The notes beneath the pieces are model-generated. The model ran no database searches, was not told the DNA's origin, and worked only from the letters and a program-made list of their open reading frames with translations. A stretch of DNA of 64,000 nucleotides from Lachnospiraceae bacterium (GTDB lineage: Bacteria; Bacillota; Clostridia; Lachnospirales; Lachnospiraceae): assembly GCA_017467805.1 (NCBI GenBank), contig JAFUKJ010000058.1:1-64000 (forward strand), in the 5' to 3' direction. Shown here piece after piece: positions 1 through 9,656 of the stretch. Within the stretch, counting starts at the first letter, position 1; every line of letters starts with the position of its first letter. Both the position numbers and the translations under genes were made by a program.

Positions 1-2
1 AG

Positions 3-128
3 GGAATATTGAATCCTGATGTTGTTTGGAGAATATGGGATGATTTTATTCAAAATGGTACATGGAGAATACAGATATGGTATATTCTGATGTTCCAGAA
101 CTGGATGTGTACGGAGAGAGTACGCTAA
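3..128 (+). CDS. Asparagine synthetase-like protein, C-terminal end (partial)
   Basis: Only the last 41 codons are visible; the reading frame is open from the window edge to a TAA at 126-128. The residues include LNPDVVWRIWDDF and IWYILMFQNWM, which match the usual end of glutamine-hydrolysing asparagine synthases (a helix with a conserved Val/Trp, a Gly, then a Trp-rich final helix of the LWxLLMFxxW type). Such amidotransferases are often found inside surface-polysaccharide clusters, where they may amidate sugars or donors. The next gene begins 20 bp downstream in the same direction, so this is probably part of the same operon. The assignment rests on a short C-terminal stretch and is tentative. 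Confidence 0.55.
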   Translation, partial: GILNPDVVWRIWDDFIQNGTWRIQIWYILMFQNWMCTERVR

Positions 129-148
129 AGTATGTGCGGAGATAAAAG

Positions 149-1045
149 ATGATTATTATTCATGTAATGGGCGGACTTGGTAATCAGTTATATCAATACG
201 CAATGTATGAAAAATTAAAATCAATAGGCAGGACAGTCAAGCTGGATACTCATGCGTATACAGCTTTGGATGAAGATGATAAGGAATGGCGTAAGCTGGA
301 GCTTGAATGGCTGGATGGTCTTTCGTATGAGGTTTGTACGAGAGAAGAGAGAACGGCATTTCTGGATAACAGCATGAATCCTTTTTGTCGAATCAGGCGT
401 AAGTTATTTGGCAGGAAAAGCAGGACTGTCAGAGAAGAGAAAATGTACATGCCAGAGATTTATGAGATGGAAGATGTCTATCTATATGGTTATTGGGCAT
501 GTGAGAAGTATTATGAGGATATCATTCCGATTCTGCAAAGAAAGATACGTTTTCCAAAGAGTCAGGATGTCAGAAATCAGCAATGCATGGAGCAGATGCA
601 GAGTGAGGAGTCAGTAAGTATTCACATTCGAAGGACAGATTATTTATCTGTTGCGGATGGTGCCAGATATATGGGCATCTGTACAGATGATTATTATAAG
701 GCTGCAATTGCGCATATGAGAAGTCATTTGAATAACCCTTCATTTTACATTTTCTCCGATGATTTGGATTATGTGAAAGTACATTATACAGATGAAGATA
801 TGCATATTGTTGACTGGAATACAGGGAAGAATAGTATGTATGATATGCAGCTTATGAGCATGTGCAAGCATAATATATGCGCGAACAGTACCTTCAGCAT
901 ATGGGGAGCAAGATTGAATCAGAATCCTGACAAGCTTATGATTAGACCGCTTCGGCATGATAATTATGAGACAATCCCTGTTGAGCAGATGAAGGAATAT
1001 TGGAAACAATGGATATTGATGGATAGCGAAGGAAAGCTGGTTTAA
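149..1045 (+). CDS. GT11 family alpha-1,2-fucosyltransferase-like protein
   Basis: A 298-residue cytosolic glycosyltransferase that would transfer fucose (or a related 6-deoxysugar) from a GDP-sugar to a glycan on a lipid carrier. The N-terminus holds the GGLGNQLYQYA motif (residues 8-18) typical of GT11, and the middle holds HIRRTDY (about 158-164), the HxRRxDY nucleotide-sugar motif of alpha-1,2 and alpha-1,6 fucosyltransferases. SANSTFSIWGA near residues 240-255 matches the third family motif. Length is normal for bacterial FutC/WbsJ-type enzymes. The ATG is preceded by GGAG at 138-141 with a 7-base spacer. It is the first complete gene of the operon, and a second, more divergent GT11 lies at 11581. 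Donor and linkage cannot be read from sequence. Confidence 0.85.
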   Translation: MIIIHVMGGLGNQLYQYAMYEKLKSIGRTVKLDTHAYTALDEDDKEWRKLELEWLDGLSYEVCTREERTAFLDNSMNPFCRIRRKLFGRKSRTVREEKMYMPEIYEMEDVYLYGYWACEKYYEDIIPILQRKIRFPKSQDVRNQQCMEQMQSEESVSIHIRRTDYLSVADGARYMGICTDDYYKAAIAHMRSHLNNPSFYIFSDDLDYVKVHYTDEDMHIVDWNTGKNSMYDMQLMSMCKHNICANSTFSIWGARLNQNPDKLMIRPLRHDNYETIPVEQMKEYWKQWILMDSEGKLV

Positions 1046-1077
1046 GGGTTTCTGAAGCTGGATTGGGAGATAAATTA

Positions 1078-2088
1078 ATGCAGGATTTAATTTCTGTTAT
1101 TGTACCTGTTTATAATATGGAGAAATATCTGGACAGATGTATGCAGTCTGTTTTGGGGCAAACTTATCAGAATTTGGAGATTATTTTGGTAGATGATGGC
1201 TCCACAGATGCTTCACCGCAGATGTGTGATGAATATGCGGTAAAGGATGACAGGGTAAAGGTAGTCCATAAACAAAATGGCGGGTTATCAGATGCAAGAA
1301 ATGCAGGACTTGCAATTGCGACAGGAACTTATATAGGTTATGTGGATAGTGATGACTGGATAGAGACTGATATGTATGAGCGTATGCACGCTGCATGTGT
1401 TGAGAATCATGCAGAGGTAGCTATATGCAGGTATGCGTCTGTATTTCCAAACAGGACTTTGACAGCGGGTACTGATAGGCTATATGTCTTCAATCGGGAA
1501 GAGTTAGTGGATAAGTACATTAGTGATGATGATAAAGTGATAATTTATAATTCTGTATGGAGCAAGCTGTTTCATCGCAGCATCGTAGATGGCGAGGTAT
1601 TTCCCGTAGGTCATAATTCTGAGGATATTATGTATACAACAAAAAGCTTTTGCAAGGTGACCAAAGGGGTATATATAGATAGCTGTTTGTATAATTACGT
1701 GCAAAACAGAGAGGGAAGTATTATGAATACCAACCGAACAGAGAGGATGTTTCGGGATGAGATTCCTTTCTGGAGGGAGCATATAAAGTGTATTGGCGAG
1801 AATGTGTCTCTTCAAATGGGAGATAAGGCAGCATTTTGGTTTTATAGAAGACTTTTGGCGTATTATATAGACCTTAGCAGAGCCGAAGCTACTAAGGAGG
1901 CCGCAGGCAGATTGGCGCAGATGATGGAAGCAGAGTCTGAGGAAATAAAAAGAGTATATACATCGATAGCAGTTTCAAGAGGCGATAGCTGTCGAATGAA
2001 GGTTTTTTTGATATGTCCAAAGTTATACTACGGAGTGAATATGCTATATGAACGGGTATTGATTCCGATTAAGAGTAAGCTGAGGTAG
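1078..2088 (+). CDS. GT2 family glycosyltransferase
   Basis: A 336-residue GT-A fold transferase adding one sugar to a lipid-linked glycan at the inner face of the membrane. It starts with the classic LISVIVPVYNMEKYLDRCM strand-helix, then ILVDDGSTDASPQMCDE, and the DSDD metal-binding motif in GYVDSDDWIE (about residue 89). The C-terminal ~120 residues are basic and probably bind acceptor or membrane. The frame could open at a TTG at 1063, but the ATG at 1078 has GGGAGA at 1065-1070 seven bases upstream and gives a normal family N-terminus, so it is preferred. It follows the fucosyltransferase by about 30 bp. Closest named relatives would be EpsJ/CpsJ-type enzymes; specificity is unknown. Confidence 0.85.
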   Translation: MQDLISVIVPVYNMEKYLDRCMQSVLGQTYQNLEIILVDDGSTDASPQMCDEYAVKDDRVKVVHKQNGGLSDARNAGLAIATGTYIGYVDSDDWIETDMYERMHAACVENHAEVAICRYASVFPNRTLTAGTDRLYVFNREELVDKYISDDDKVIIYNSVWSKLFHRSIVDGEVFPVGHNSEDIMYTTKSFCKVTKGVYIDSCLYNYVQNREGSIMNTNRTERMFRDEIPFWREHIKCIGENVSLQMGDKAAFWFYRRLLAYYIDLSRAEATKEAAGRLAQMMEAESEEIKRVYTSIAVSRGDSCRMKVFLICPKLYYGVNMLYERVLIPIKSKLR

Positions 2089-2097
2089 TGATGTGAG

Positions 2098-2985
2098 GTG
2101 AAAAAGGTGCAGAAGCATGCAATGTTAATTACGGCATATAAAGATTTTGATTTATTATATGATATGCTAAGAATATATACACAGGAATATGACATGGACT
2201 ACTACGTTCATATAGATAAAAAAGTGCAGATAGAGCAGGCCGTTATTGACAGACTGCGTTCACTTGATAATGTCACGGTTATCAGAAAGTATAGAGTTAA
2301 CTGGGGCAGCTATTATCATCCGCTGGCATTTATTGATTTGATGGATATGGCAGCAAAGAAAAAGTATGCTTATTATCATTGTATCAGTGCAAACACCTTT
2401 GTTGGGCGTTCGAAGAAAGAATTCTATAATTTCTTTGATGAGAATAGCGGTAAATCGTTTATGGAGTATGTGTATTTTAAGGACACAGAATCAGCAAAGG
2501 ATTTAGAGGCATGGTATCGTTATTATCATTATCCTTTTTTATATGATAAAAAGGGAAAACGGGCAGTTTTGTGGAATAATTTTGAGATGTATTTTGTACA
2601 GCTTCAGGCAGCTCTTGGTATAAGGAGAAGGGTGAACTTTGACTACAAGGGCTATTTATACTGTCATTTAACCTCAGAAGTGGCAGAGTATGTGTTGGAT
2701 TATATTAGAAGGAATCGTTCTTATGTAAAAGGAATAAAGTATTGCCATGTCGGGGAAGAATTTTTCTTCCAGAATATCGTTATGCATTCGATGTATGCAG
2801 ATAAAGTTATCAATGATTCATTAATATATGATGACTGGTCACCGCATAGAGAACGTCCTGCTATACTTGATTTTGGTGATTATCAGGGATTTTGGGAGTC
2901 GGACAAAGTATTTGTTCGCAAGATAGAGGATATACCTCGGAGTATGGAGTTATTTACCGCTTTGAGAGACAGATGTTGCAGTTAG
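2098..2985 (+). CDS. GT14-like (core-2/I-branching type) beta-glycosyltransferase
   Basis: A 295-residue protein resembling bacterial members of the core-2/I-branching beta-1,6-N-acetylglucosaminyltransferase family. Visible hallmarks are the opening HAMLITAYKDFDLLYDML, the YYVHIDKK segment, the VNWGSYYHPLAFIDLM stretch (family pattern W-G-x-x-S/Y), the YYHCISANTF segment in place of the usual LSGxDxP, and GEEFFFQNIVMHS near residue 223 (family GxExFxxTxL). The family normally makes beta-1,6 GlcNAc or xylosyl branches. The GTG at 2098 opens the frame; a second GTG at 2107 has AGGTG upstream and could be the true start. It sits between a GT2 and an O-acyltransferase in the same operon. Confidence 0.75.
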   Translation: MKKVQKHAMLITAYKDFDLLYDMLRIYTQEYDMDYYVHIDKKVQIEQAVIDRLRSLDNVTVIRKYRVNWGSYYHPLAFIDLMDMAAKKKYAYYHCISANTFVGRSKKEFYNFFDENSGKSFMEYVYFKDTESAKDLEAWYRYYHYPFLYDKKGKRAVLWNNFEMYFVQLQAALGIRRRVNFDYKGYLYCHLTSEVAEYVLDYIRRNRSYVKGIKYCHVGEEFFFQNIVMHSMYADKVINDSLIYDDWSPHRERPAILDFGDYQGFWESDKVFVRKIEDIPRSMELFTALRDRCCS

Positions 2986-3006
2986 TAAGAGTGAAAAGGA
3001 GCAGTT

Positions 3007-4470
3007 ATGCTTTTTAATTCATATATATTTATTTTCTTATTTTTGCCATTAGTATTGTTAGGATACTATGGATTGAATCATTTTAAACAGAATAAGCTGG
3101 CGTTAGTTTATGTAATTGGTATGTCTTTCTGGTTCTATGGATATAACAGTATAGAATATCTGTTTATTCTGGTGCTAAGCATATTAATCAATTATTCGCT
3201 GGTGGAACTTATGAGCCGTTGTCATAAGCAGGGAAATAGAAGAGTGTTGTTACTTTTGGGCTTAGGGTGGAATATAGGTTCCTTATTTTACTATAAGTAT
3301 TATGATTTCTTTGTTGAGAACTTCAATAATGTATTTCAGACTGACCTGGCATTTCTGGAGTTGGTGTTGCCGCTTGGAATCAGCTTTTATACCTTTCAGC
3401 AGATGTCGTATGTGATTGATTATTATAAACGTGAATGTGAGAAGTATAGTTTAATTGAATATGCTGCATATGTATCCTTTTTTCCACAGTTGATTGCAGG
3501 ACCGATTGTTTATCATGATGAGCTGATACCGCAGTTTAGAGATGAGACAAGCAGAAAGCTTAATTTTGATAATATGGCAAAGGGTGTCTATGCATTTGCC
3601 CTTGGTCTGGCAAAGAAGGTATTGATAGCGGATACTTTTTCAAAGATTGTAACAGTGGGCTTTAGTAATATGTACGAATTGAATGCAACCAGTACTTTAC
3701 TTGTAATGGTTTGTTATTCTCTACAGATATATTTTGATTTTAGCGGTTACTGTGATATGGCATATGGTATTGGCTATATGTTTAATATAAATCTTCCAGT
3801 GAACTTTAATTCGCCATATAAGGCGGCATCTATTACAGAGTTCTGGGATAGATGGCATATGACATTAACGAGATTTTTTACAAAGTATGTTTATATTCCG
3901 TTAGGCGGTAGCAGAAAGGGTAAGATTAGAACCTATCTTAATATTCTGATTGTATTTGCGGTAAGCGGATTGTGGCATGGAGCTAATTGGACCTTTATTC
4001 TATGGGGCTGCATGAACGGTGTAGCGAAGGTAATTGACAGACTTTGCCATAAGCTAATTGTAAAGATTCCAAGAGTAATTGGTATGGTGTTAACCTTTGG
4101 ATTTTCAACCTTTGCGTGGAGTTTATTTCGCTCAAAATCCGTTTTGCATGCCAGAATCTTATGGTCTCATTTTACTACAGAGCCATGGGGAGAGCTATAT
4201 CAGCCTTTGATAGATGTGTTTGACGAAATGGTGGAGATAAAGTTTTTACATCATTTCAATGTTGGCGGAGTGATGACATTGTATCCATGGCTGTTACTTG
4301 TATTGTTTACAGTGCTTATGACGATTATAAGTATGACAATGAAGAATACACAGGAAAAGGTAGCCGTTTTGAAGCTGACTTGGAAAAAAAGCCTGGTTGT
4401 AGTAGTTCTTCTTGGCTGGAGTATTTTGTCTCTGTCACAGGTGAGTGAGTTTTTATATTTTAATTTTTAG
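3007..4470 (+). CDS. MBOAT family O-acyltransferase (AlgI-like)
   Basis: A 487-residue polytopic membrane protein of the membrane-bound O-acyltransferase family, which passes acyl (usually acetyl) groups from the cytoplasm to an extracytoplasmic acceptor. Typical elements are SFYTFQQMSYVIDYYKR (about residues 127-143), the FWDRWHMTLTRFF segment, YIPLGGSRKG, and SGLWHGANWTFILWG carrying the invariant catalytic histidine. About ten hydrophobic segments are visible. The ATG is preceded by AAGGAG at 2996-3001. The next gene, 9 bp downstream, encodes an SGNH-like anchored protein, the arrangement seen in AlgI/AlgX or DltB/DltD-like pairs, so the two probably acetylate the polysaccharide made by this operon. 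Confidence 0.9.
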   Translation: MLFNSYIFIFLFLPLVLLGYYGLNHFKQNKLALVYVIGMSFWFYGYNSIEYLFILVLSILINYSLVELMSRCHKQGNRRVLLLLGLGWNIGSLFYYKYYDFFVENFNNVFQTDLAFLELVLPLGISFYTFQQMSYVIDYYKRECEKYSLIEYAAYVSFFPQLIAGPIVYHDELIPQFRDETSRKLNFDNMAKGVYAFALGLAKKVLIADTFSKIVTVGFSNMYELNATSTLLVMVCYSLQIYFDFSGYCDMAYGIGYMFNINLPVNFNSPYKAASITEFWDRWHMTLTRFFTKYVYIPLGGSRKGKIRTYLNILIVFAVSGLWHGANWTFILWGCMNGVAKVIDRLCHKLIVKIPRVIGMVLTFGFSTFAWSLFRSKSVLHARILWSHFTTEPWGELYQPLIDVFDEMVEIKFLHHFNVGGVMTLYPWLLLVLFTVLMTIISMTMKNTQEKVAVLKLTWKKSLVVVVLLGWSILSLSQVSEFLYFNF

Positions 4471-4479
4471 AGGGAATCT

Positions 4480-5541
4480 ATGGAACAAAAAAATGCAATA
4501 AGATGGTTAAAAAATTGCATAGTAGCATTAGGTGTTTTGCTTGGTATAATTTGGGGGATTGTTTATGTTTTCGACCCATATTTCCATTTTCATAAGCCCT
4601 ATTCTTTTGTGTCTTATCGGTTGCTGGACGAGAGATATTGCAATGATGGGATAAACAGACATTTTGATTATGATGCAATTGTGACAGGAACATCCATGTC
4701 TCAGAACTTTAAGCCAAGTCAGGTAGATGAATTGTATGGTCTTAGTACAATTAAGCAGACCTTTGCGGGAGCAGGGTATAAAGAGCTTTCAGAGAATTTG
4801 GATAGAGCCTTGCAGCGCAATCAGGATTTAAAGACGATAATCTGGGGACTGGATTATAACGCTATGATTCGAGAGGCGGATTGGCAGGCCTATGAAGAGT
4901 ATCCGACCTATATGTATGATGATAATATATGGAATGATATAGCATATGTTTTTAATAAGGATGTGTTATATCATGGTGTATTAACGAATATTAAGATGAC
5001 GATAAAGGGAGAACAGAGTACGTCCATGGATGAATATTCATCATGGAACAAGGTTACAGGATTAGAGTATATTCTTCAAAGCTATGACCGAAATAATGTT
5101 GCAGACTACATTCCGTCTGAGCTGGGAGAAGAAGAGGAGAAGTTTGTTAGAGAGAATATTACACAGAATATAGTGAATCTGGCAAATAAGTACCCTGATA
5201 CTACATTTTATCTGTTTTATACACCATATAGTATTTGCTACTGGGATAGTCTATCACAGGAAGGAAGTATGCTTCGTCAGTTGGAAGCGGAGTTAATATC
5301 TACGGAATTGTTGTTGGAGTGTCCAAATATCAGATTATATAATTTCTTTGACAATTATGAAGTGATTTGTAATACGGATTTATATAGGGATAAGGAGCAC
5401 TATTCAGCAGAAGTAAACAGCATGATACTGGAATGGATGCTTAGTGATGAATATCTTGTGAGAAAGGACAATTACAAGGAGAAGTTGCAGGCGGAGTACG
5501 AATTTTATATGAATTATGATTATGATTCTATATATGATTAA
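4480..5541 (+). CDS. Membrane-anchored SGNH-like partner of the MBOAT acyltransferase
   Basis: A 353-residue protein with one N-terminal membrane segment (about residues 12-32) and an extracellular body. The body shows remnants of an SGNH hydrolase/transferase: GTSMSQNF (about residue 70) with a candidate nucleophile Ser, an AGAGY turn, the IIWGLDYN strand, and YRDKEHYS near the C-terminus, which fits a D-x-x-H dyad. Proteins of this kind are encoded next to MBOAT genes and transfer the acyl group to the polysaccharide. The gene starts 9 bp after the MBOAT stop, supporting a two-protein acetylation unit. Overall similarity to named families is low, so the role is inferred from motif spacing and neighbourhood. 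Confidence 0.65.
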   Translation: MEQKNAIRWLKNCIVALGVLLGIIWGIVYVFDPYFHFHKPYSFVSYRLLDERYCNDGINRHFDYDAIVTGTSMSQNFKPSQVDELYGLSTIKQTFAGAGYKELSENLDRALQRNQDLKTIIWGLDYNAMIREADWQAYEEYPTYMYDDNIWNDIAYVFNKDVLYHGVLTNIKMTIKGEQSTSMDEYSSWNKVTGLEYILQSYDRNNVADYIPSELGEEEEKFVRENITQNIVNLANKYPDTTFYLFYTPYSICYWDSLSQEGSMLRQLEAELISTELLLECPNIRLYNFFDNYEVICNTDLYRDKEHYSAEVNSMILEWMLSDEYLVRKDNYKEKLQAEYEFYMNYDYDSIYD

Positions 5542-5554
5542 GGAGTAGAGTGAT

Positions 5555-7297
5555 ATGGATATTATTAAGAAATTGAGGTACGTTTTAGATAAAAAACAGA
5601 AGCAACAGGTTATTGTACTGGCGATTATGGTATTTATCGGCGGAATTTTTGAGATGGTAAGTTTGACGTCCCTGCTTCCTGTGGTGACGATTATTACGAA
5701 CCCTGAATCGGCAGCAGAGAATAAGGGTTACAAATTTGTAATGGACTTACTTGGTGTAGATGAGGTTAGTGATTTGATGATACCGATTTTGGTAGCATTA
5801 ATTGTGTTATATATCGTAAAAAATGTTTTCTTATTGATACTGGCAAAGGAAAAAACAAAATTCATTGCATTTAATCGTAACCAGTTAATCAGTCGTGTAC
5901 TGCGTGAGTTTTTGAACAGACCGTATGAATTTTATCTGGATGCGGATATCCCAACAGTTTTTCGATTAACGGATTGTGATATCCCTAATGTCTTTAATAT
6001 GCTTACAGCTATTATCTCATTAGCATCCGATGCTGTTTTATTTGTTCTTTTGAGTGCTTTCTTACTGGTGAAGGATTGGAAGCTTGCCTTATTTGTTGTG
6101 GTAGTTATGGGATGTTTAACGATTCTTCTTCTGAAGGTATTAAAGCCTAAGATGAATGTTTTGGGACAGAAGAATCAGGCAATTCAGAGTCGTATTGCTA
6201 AGTGGAGAATACAGGCGATTTATGGTATTAAGGATGTTAAGGTTCTGCATAGAGAGGCTTTCTTTGCTGATAACTATGAAGAGACAGGTAAGGTAGGTGC
6301 CGCTGTTTCAAGAGACTATTCTATTATGAATTCTCTTCCAAGACTGTTAATTGAGACTATATTTATCGTAAGTATATTGTCATATATTATTGTTTATATT
6401 GTGACGGGAAATGATGTAAAGGCGTTAATGACTACATTGACGGCATTTGCTTTAGCAGCGTATAAGTTGATTCCAAGTGTCAATAGAATTAATACGTATA
6501 CTACAGAGATTGCTTATCAGAAGCCATGTCTTGATTATGTATATGAGAATTTGAATATTAATGCGTTAAGTGAGAAGAATAATCCAACAATACAGGCAAG
6601 AAAGCCTGAGCAGGAGATTACATTAAAGAATGAAATTTCCCTTGAGGGTATTGTGTATGCATATCCTAATACGGACAAGCTGATTTTTGACCATGCGGAA
6701 ATGAAGATTCCTTATGGAAAGTCAGTCGGTATTATGGGTGCTTCGGGTGCAGGTAAGTCAACAATCGTGGATGTGTTACTTGGACTGTTGAGAGTAAAGG
6801 AAGGAACAATCACCTGCGACGGTGTGGATGTATTTGATAATTATCCGAAATGGCTTGCTCAGATTGGATATATTCCACAATCAATTTATCTCGTAGATGA
6901 ACCGATTCGTAACAATATAGCATTTGGTATTGCTGAGGAAGAAATTGATGATGAAAGAATCTGGCAGGTATTGGAAGAGGCTCAGCTGAAGGAGTTTATT
7001 AAGACGCTTCCACAGGGCTTGGATACAACAATTGGTGATAGAGGTGTAAGATTATCTGGTGGACAGAGACAGCGACTGGGTATTGCAAGAGCTTTGTATC
7101 ATAACCCTGAGATTTTGGTGTTTGATGAAGCAACATCTGCACTGGATAATGAGACAGAGTCTGCAGTTATGGAGGCAATTAACAGCTTCCACGGTAAGAA
7201 GACCATGGTAATTATTGCACACAGACTTCACACCATAGAAAAGTGTGATATTATCTACAAGGTTGATGAGGGTAAGATTGTAGAGACCAGATTATAG
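5555..7297 (+). CDS. ABC exporter with fused membrane and ATPase domains (PglK/MsbA-like)
   Basis: A 580-residue half-transporter: six hydrophobic helices in residues 1-320, then a nucleotide-binding domain with Walker A GASGAGKST (about 395-403), signature LSGGQRQR, Walker B ILVFDEATSALD and the switch IIAHR. The N-terminal region (KKQKQQVIVLAIMVFIGG, FEMVSLTSLLPVV) resembles the lipid-linked oligosaccharide flippase PglK and other type IV exporters. No Wzx-type flippase is visible in this operon, although a Wzy-like polymerase and an initiating phosphoglycosyltransferase are present. This protein is therefore the best candidate for moving lipid-linked repeat units outward. AGGAG at 5541 precedes the ATG. 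Confidence 0.88.
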   Translation: MDIIKKLRYVLDKKQKQQVIVLAIMVFIGGIFEMVSLTSLLPVVTIITNPESAAENKGYKFVMDLLGVDEVSDLMIPILVALIVLYIVKNVFLLILAKEKTKFIAFNRNQLISRVLREFLNRPYEFYLDADIPTVFRLTDCDIPNVFNMLTAIISLASDAVLFVLLSAFLLVKDWKLALFVVVVMGCLTILLLKVLKPKMNVLGQKNQAIQSRIAKWRIQAIYGIKDVKVLHREAFFADNYEETGKVGAAVSRDYSIMNSLPRLLIETIFIVSILSYIIVYIVTGNDVKALMTTLTAFALAAYKLIPSVNRINTYTTEIAYQKPCLDYVYENLNINALSEKNNPTIQARKPEQEITLKNEISLEGIVYAYPNTDKLIFDHAEMKIPYGKSVGIMGASGAGKSTIVDVLLGLLRVKEGTITCDGVDVFDNYPKWLAQIGYIPQSIYLVDEPIRNNIAFGIAEEEIDDERIWQVLEEAQLKEFIKTLPQGLDTTIGDRGVRLSGGQRQRLGIARALYHNPEILVFDEATSALDNETESAVMEAINSFHGKKTMVIIAHRLHTIEKCDIIYKVDEGKIVETRL

Positions 7298-7334
7298 GCT
7301 TCATAATATAGCAAAGAATAATGGGGGACGACCT

Positions 7335-9638
7335 GTGAAGAAATACGCAAGGAAGTATTGGAAGCTGATAAGTTTAATTGTAGTAGAGATGGTGATTGCA
7401 ATTGGACTTATTATGAATTTTTTTGAAGAAAAGATACAAATAGAGATTCCTTATCAGGAGCTAATAGGAACAACTATTCCTGATGAACGGGATGGCTGGT
7501 ATATGGATGCAACATTTCCTTGTGAGTCGTCAGGTATTTTTGATTATACCAGAGATTATGCTTTGGGTAGAGGCAGCTATGATATCACTGTTAAGTATGA
7601 AACAAATACAAATAAGAACTATACCAAGGTAACGGCAGATACTGATATGTATCGAAGCTTGTGGTCAGATGAGACACCGTTAAATCCCGAGGTAACCGAG
7701 GTTACTTATACAGTATACTTATGGGAGAATGTAGAGGATTTCAAAATAAGAACTTATTTTGGCGGCGAAGGCTATATGATTATTAAGGATATGGCAATTA
7801 ATCAGACCAATGCGATGAATGGTATGGTATTAAGCTGCGTAGTATTTTTTGCACTTCTTATTGACTTGATTTATTTAGGTGTGTTAAACGGATTTTTTGC
7901 TAAGGTAACGAGCAGAAAGTGGAATGTTATATTAGGAATTATTGCAGTAGTTATCGTTAGTTCGCTACCTAATCTGGGTGGATATATTATATGCAGACAG
8001 GATATGGGATTTCATCTTCTGCGAATAGAAGGAATTAAGGAAGCGTTACTCGATGGACAGTTTCCTGTAAAGATGCATCCTTATTGGACGAATGGCTACG
8101 GTTATCCAGTATCTATTTACTACGGTGATTTGTTTTTGTATATTCCTGCAATTATGCGTGTATTAGGATTTCCAATTCATATTGCGATTGGAACATTTAC
8201 TATACTTACTAATTTAGCGACGGCCTATATTATGTATTGGGTTGCGCATAAGATTTGTAAGAATGAGTACTATGCATTAGGCTGTGCTGTAATCTATACA
8301 TTGGCACCATATCGATTAATGGATATGTATGTAAGATGTGCAGTGGGAGAAACTTTAGCAATTACATTCCTGCCTTTGATTGCGTATGGCATTTATGCTG
8401 CATTTGTGAAAAAGGATTTTGACAGTTCATATAGGCATCTTTGGGTACCGATGGTAATTGGATTTACAGGGGTAATACAGTCTCATGTTTTGACTTGTGT
8501 TATGTGTGCAATTTTTATTATCATTGTTTGTCTTTTGCAAATTCGAAAGATTTTTGTGAAAGAGAGATTTTTGGTTTTAGCTAAAACAGTTATTTATACA
8601 GCGTTAGTGAATAGTTGGTTTATAGTACCTTTTATTACGGAGATGAAAGGAATTGATGTTGTACAGCCGTACCGCACATCAATCCGAATACAGTCAGCAG
8701 GTACGCAGCTTAATCAGTTATTCAGTATGTTCTATAGAGGAACTGGTGATTTTACTAGGGTTGAAGCTGGAGTTGCATCTGAGATGGCTCAGGGAGTAGG
8801 TCTGGCGTTAGGTCTGGTGTTAATACTCTTTTTGGCGTTGAAAATTCGCGCAAAAGAGGAAGTGCTTGTGCCAACGCAGGAAATAAAGAGCGGCACCTTG
8901 ATATGCGGCTTGAGTGTATTTGCATTGTTTGTAACAACGATTTATTGTCCTTGGGATTTGTTATCTGAGTTATTGGGACCATATAATACATGGATAGCGA
9001 ATATTCAGTTTCCATTTCGTTTTATAGCGATTGCAACTGTATTAATAATAATGCTTTTATTAATGTGTATTAATATACTTCGTAAAACTACATTAAATAA
9101 GTATGCAGGGACGATTATCGGTGTGATTACTTTGGTAGCAGGAATAACAGGTGTTTATATGATTAATCACTGTATTGACAATACAAGTGCCTTTTATGCA
9201 TATGATATAGAAGCCTTAGGGGCAAATGATAACAATGTAAAGGAGTATCTGATTTATGGTACGGATATTAATGCATTGGAGTATAACAAAGTAGCTGTCG
9301 GAGAGAATGTAAGCTATTCAGATTATGAAAAGGATGGTATTACAATTCGATTTACATGTGAAAATACAGGACTGGATGACAGTTATATAGAACTGCCGCT
9401 ATTATGGTATCCACATTATGGGGCTATGGATACGAATGGAACCGAATTGGAGTTGGTAACGGGTGTAAATAATGTTATGCGGGTTATCATTCCTTCTGAT
9501 TATGAAGGAGATGTTTTGATACAGTATCAGACACCGATTTTGTGGAAAATATCTTACGTGATTTCGCTTATGACATTGTTGGTGTTAGCTGGCAGTGTGG
9601 TATGGAGTACACGAAACAGGAAATCAGACAGAGATTAG
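7335..9638 (+). CDS. Large polytopic membrane protein, probable GT-C type glycosyltransferase
   Basis: A 767-residue membrane protein with one N-terminal anchor, a ~110-residue extracytoplasmic beta-rich domain (about 35-160), then about 11 hydrophobic helices and a C-terminal extracytoplasmic domain (about 610-735) before a last helix. The first large loop carries CRQDMGFHLLRIEGIKEAL and YWTNGYGYPVSIYYGDLF, the arrangement of acidic and aromatic residues seen in the YfhO-like/6-pyruvoyl-tetrahydropterin-synthase-related membrane family, thought to be lipid-phosphate-sugar dependent GT-C enzymes. It begins with GTG (7335) preceded by a G-rich site at 7323-7327. Its place in the operon suggests addition of a side sugar outside the membrane. 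Donor and acceptor are unknown. Confidence 0.6.
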   Translation: MKKYARKYWKLISLIVVEMVIAIGLIMNFFEEKIQIEIPYQELIGTTIPDERDGWYMDATFPCESSGIFDYTRDYALGRGSYDITVKYETNTNKNYTKVTADTDMYRSLWSDETPLNPEVTEVTYTVYLWENVEDFKIRTYFGGEGYMIIKDMAINQTNAMNGMVLSCVVFFALLIDLIYLGVLNGFFAKVTSRKWNVILGIIAVVIVSSLPNLGGYIICRQDMGFHLLRIEGIKEALLDGQFPVKMHPYWTNGYGYPVSIYYGDLFLYIPAIMRVLGFPIHIAIGTFTILTNLATAYIMYWVAHKICKNEYYALGCAVIYTLAPYRLMDMYVRCAVGETLAITFLPLIAYGIYAAFVKKDFDSSYRHLWVPMVIGFTGVIQSHVLTCVMCAIFIIIVCLLQIRKIFVKERFLVLAKTVIYTALVNSWFIVPFITEMKGIDVVQPYRTSIRIQSAGTQLNQLFSMFYRGTGDFTRVEAGVASEMAQGVGLALGLVLILFLALKIRAKEEVLVPTQEIKSGTLICGLSVFALFVTTIYCPWDLLSELLGPYNTWIANIQFPFRFIAIATVLIIMLLLMCINILRKTTLNKYAGTIIGVITLVAGITGVYMINHCIDNTSAFYAYDIEALGANDNNVKEYLIYGTDINALEYNKVAVGENVSYSDYEKDGITIRFTCENTGLDDSYIELPLLWYPHYGAMDTNGTELELVTGVNNVMRVIIPSDYEGDVLIQYQTPILWKISYVISLMTLLVLAGSVVWSTRNRKSDRD

Positions 9639-9656
9639 AGCTTAAGGAGAAATATA

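Noticed and set aside
5555-7297. Drug or peptide exporter role for the ABC protein
   Set aside because: Possible for the fold, but no peptide substrate or peptidase domain is present and the neighbours are all glycan genes.
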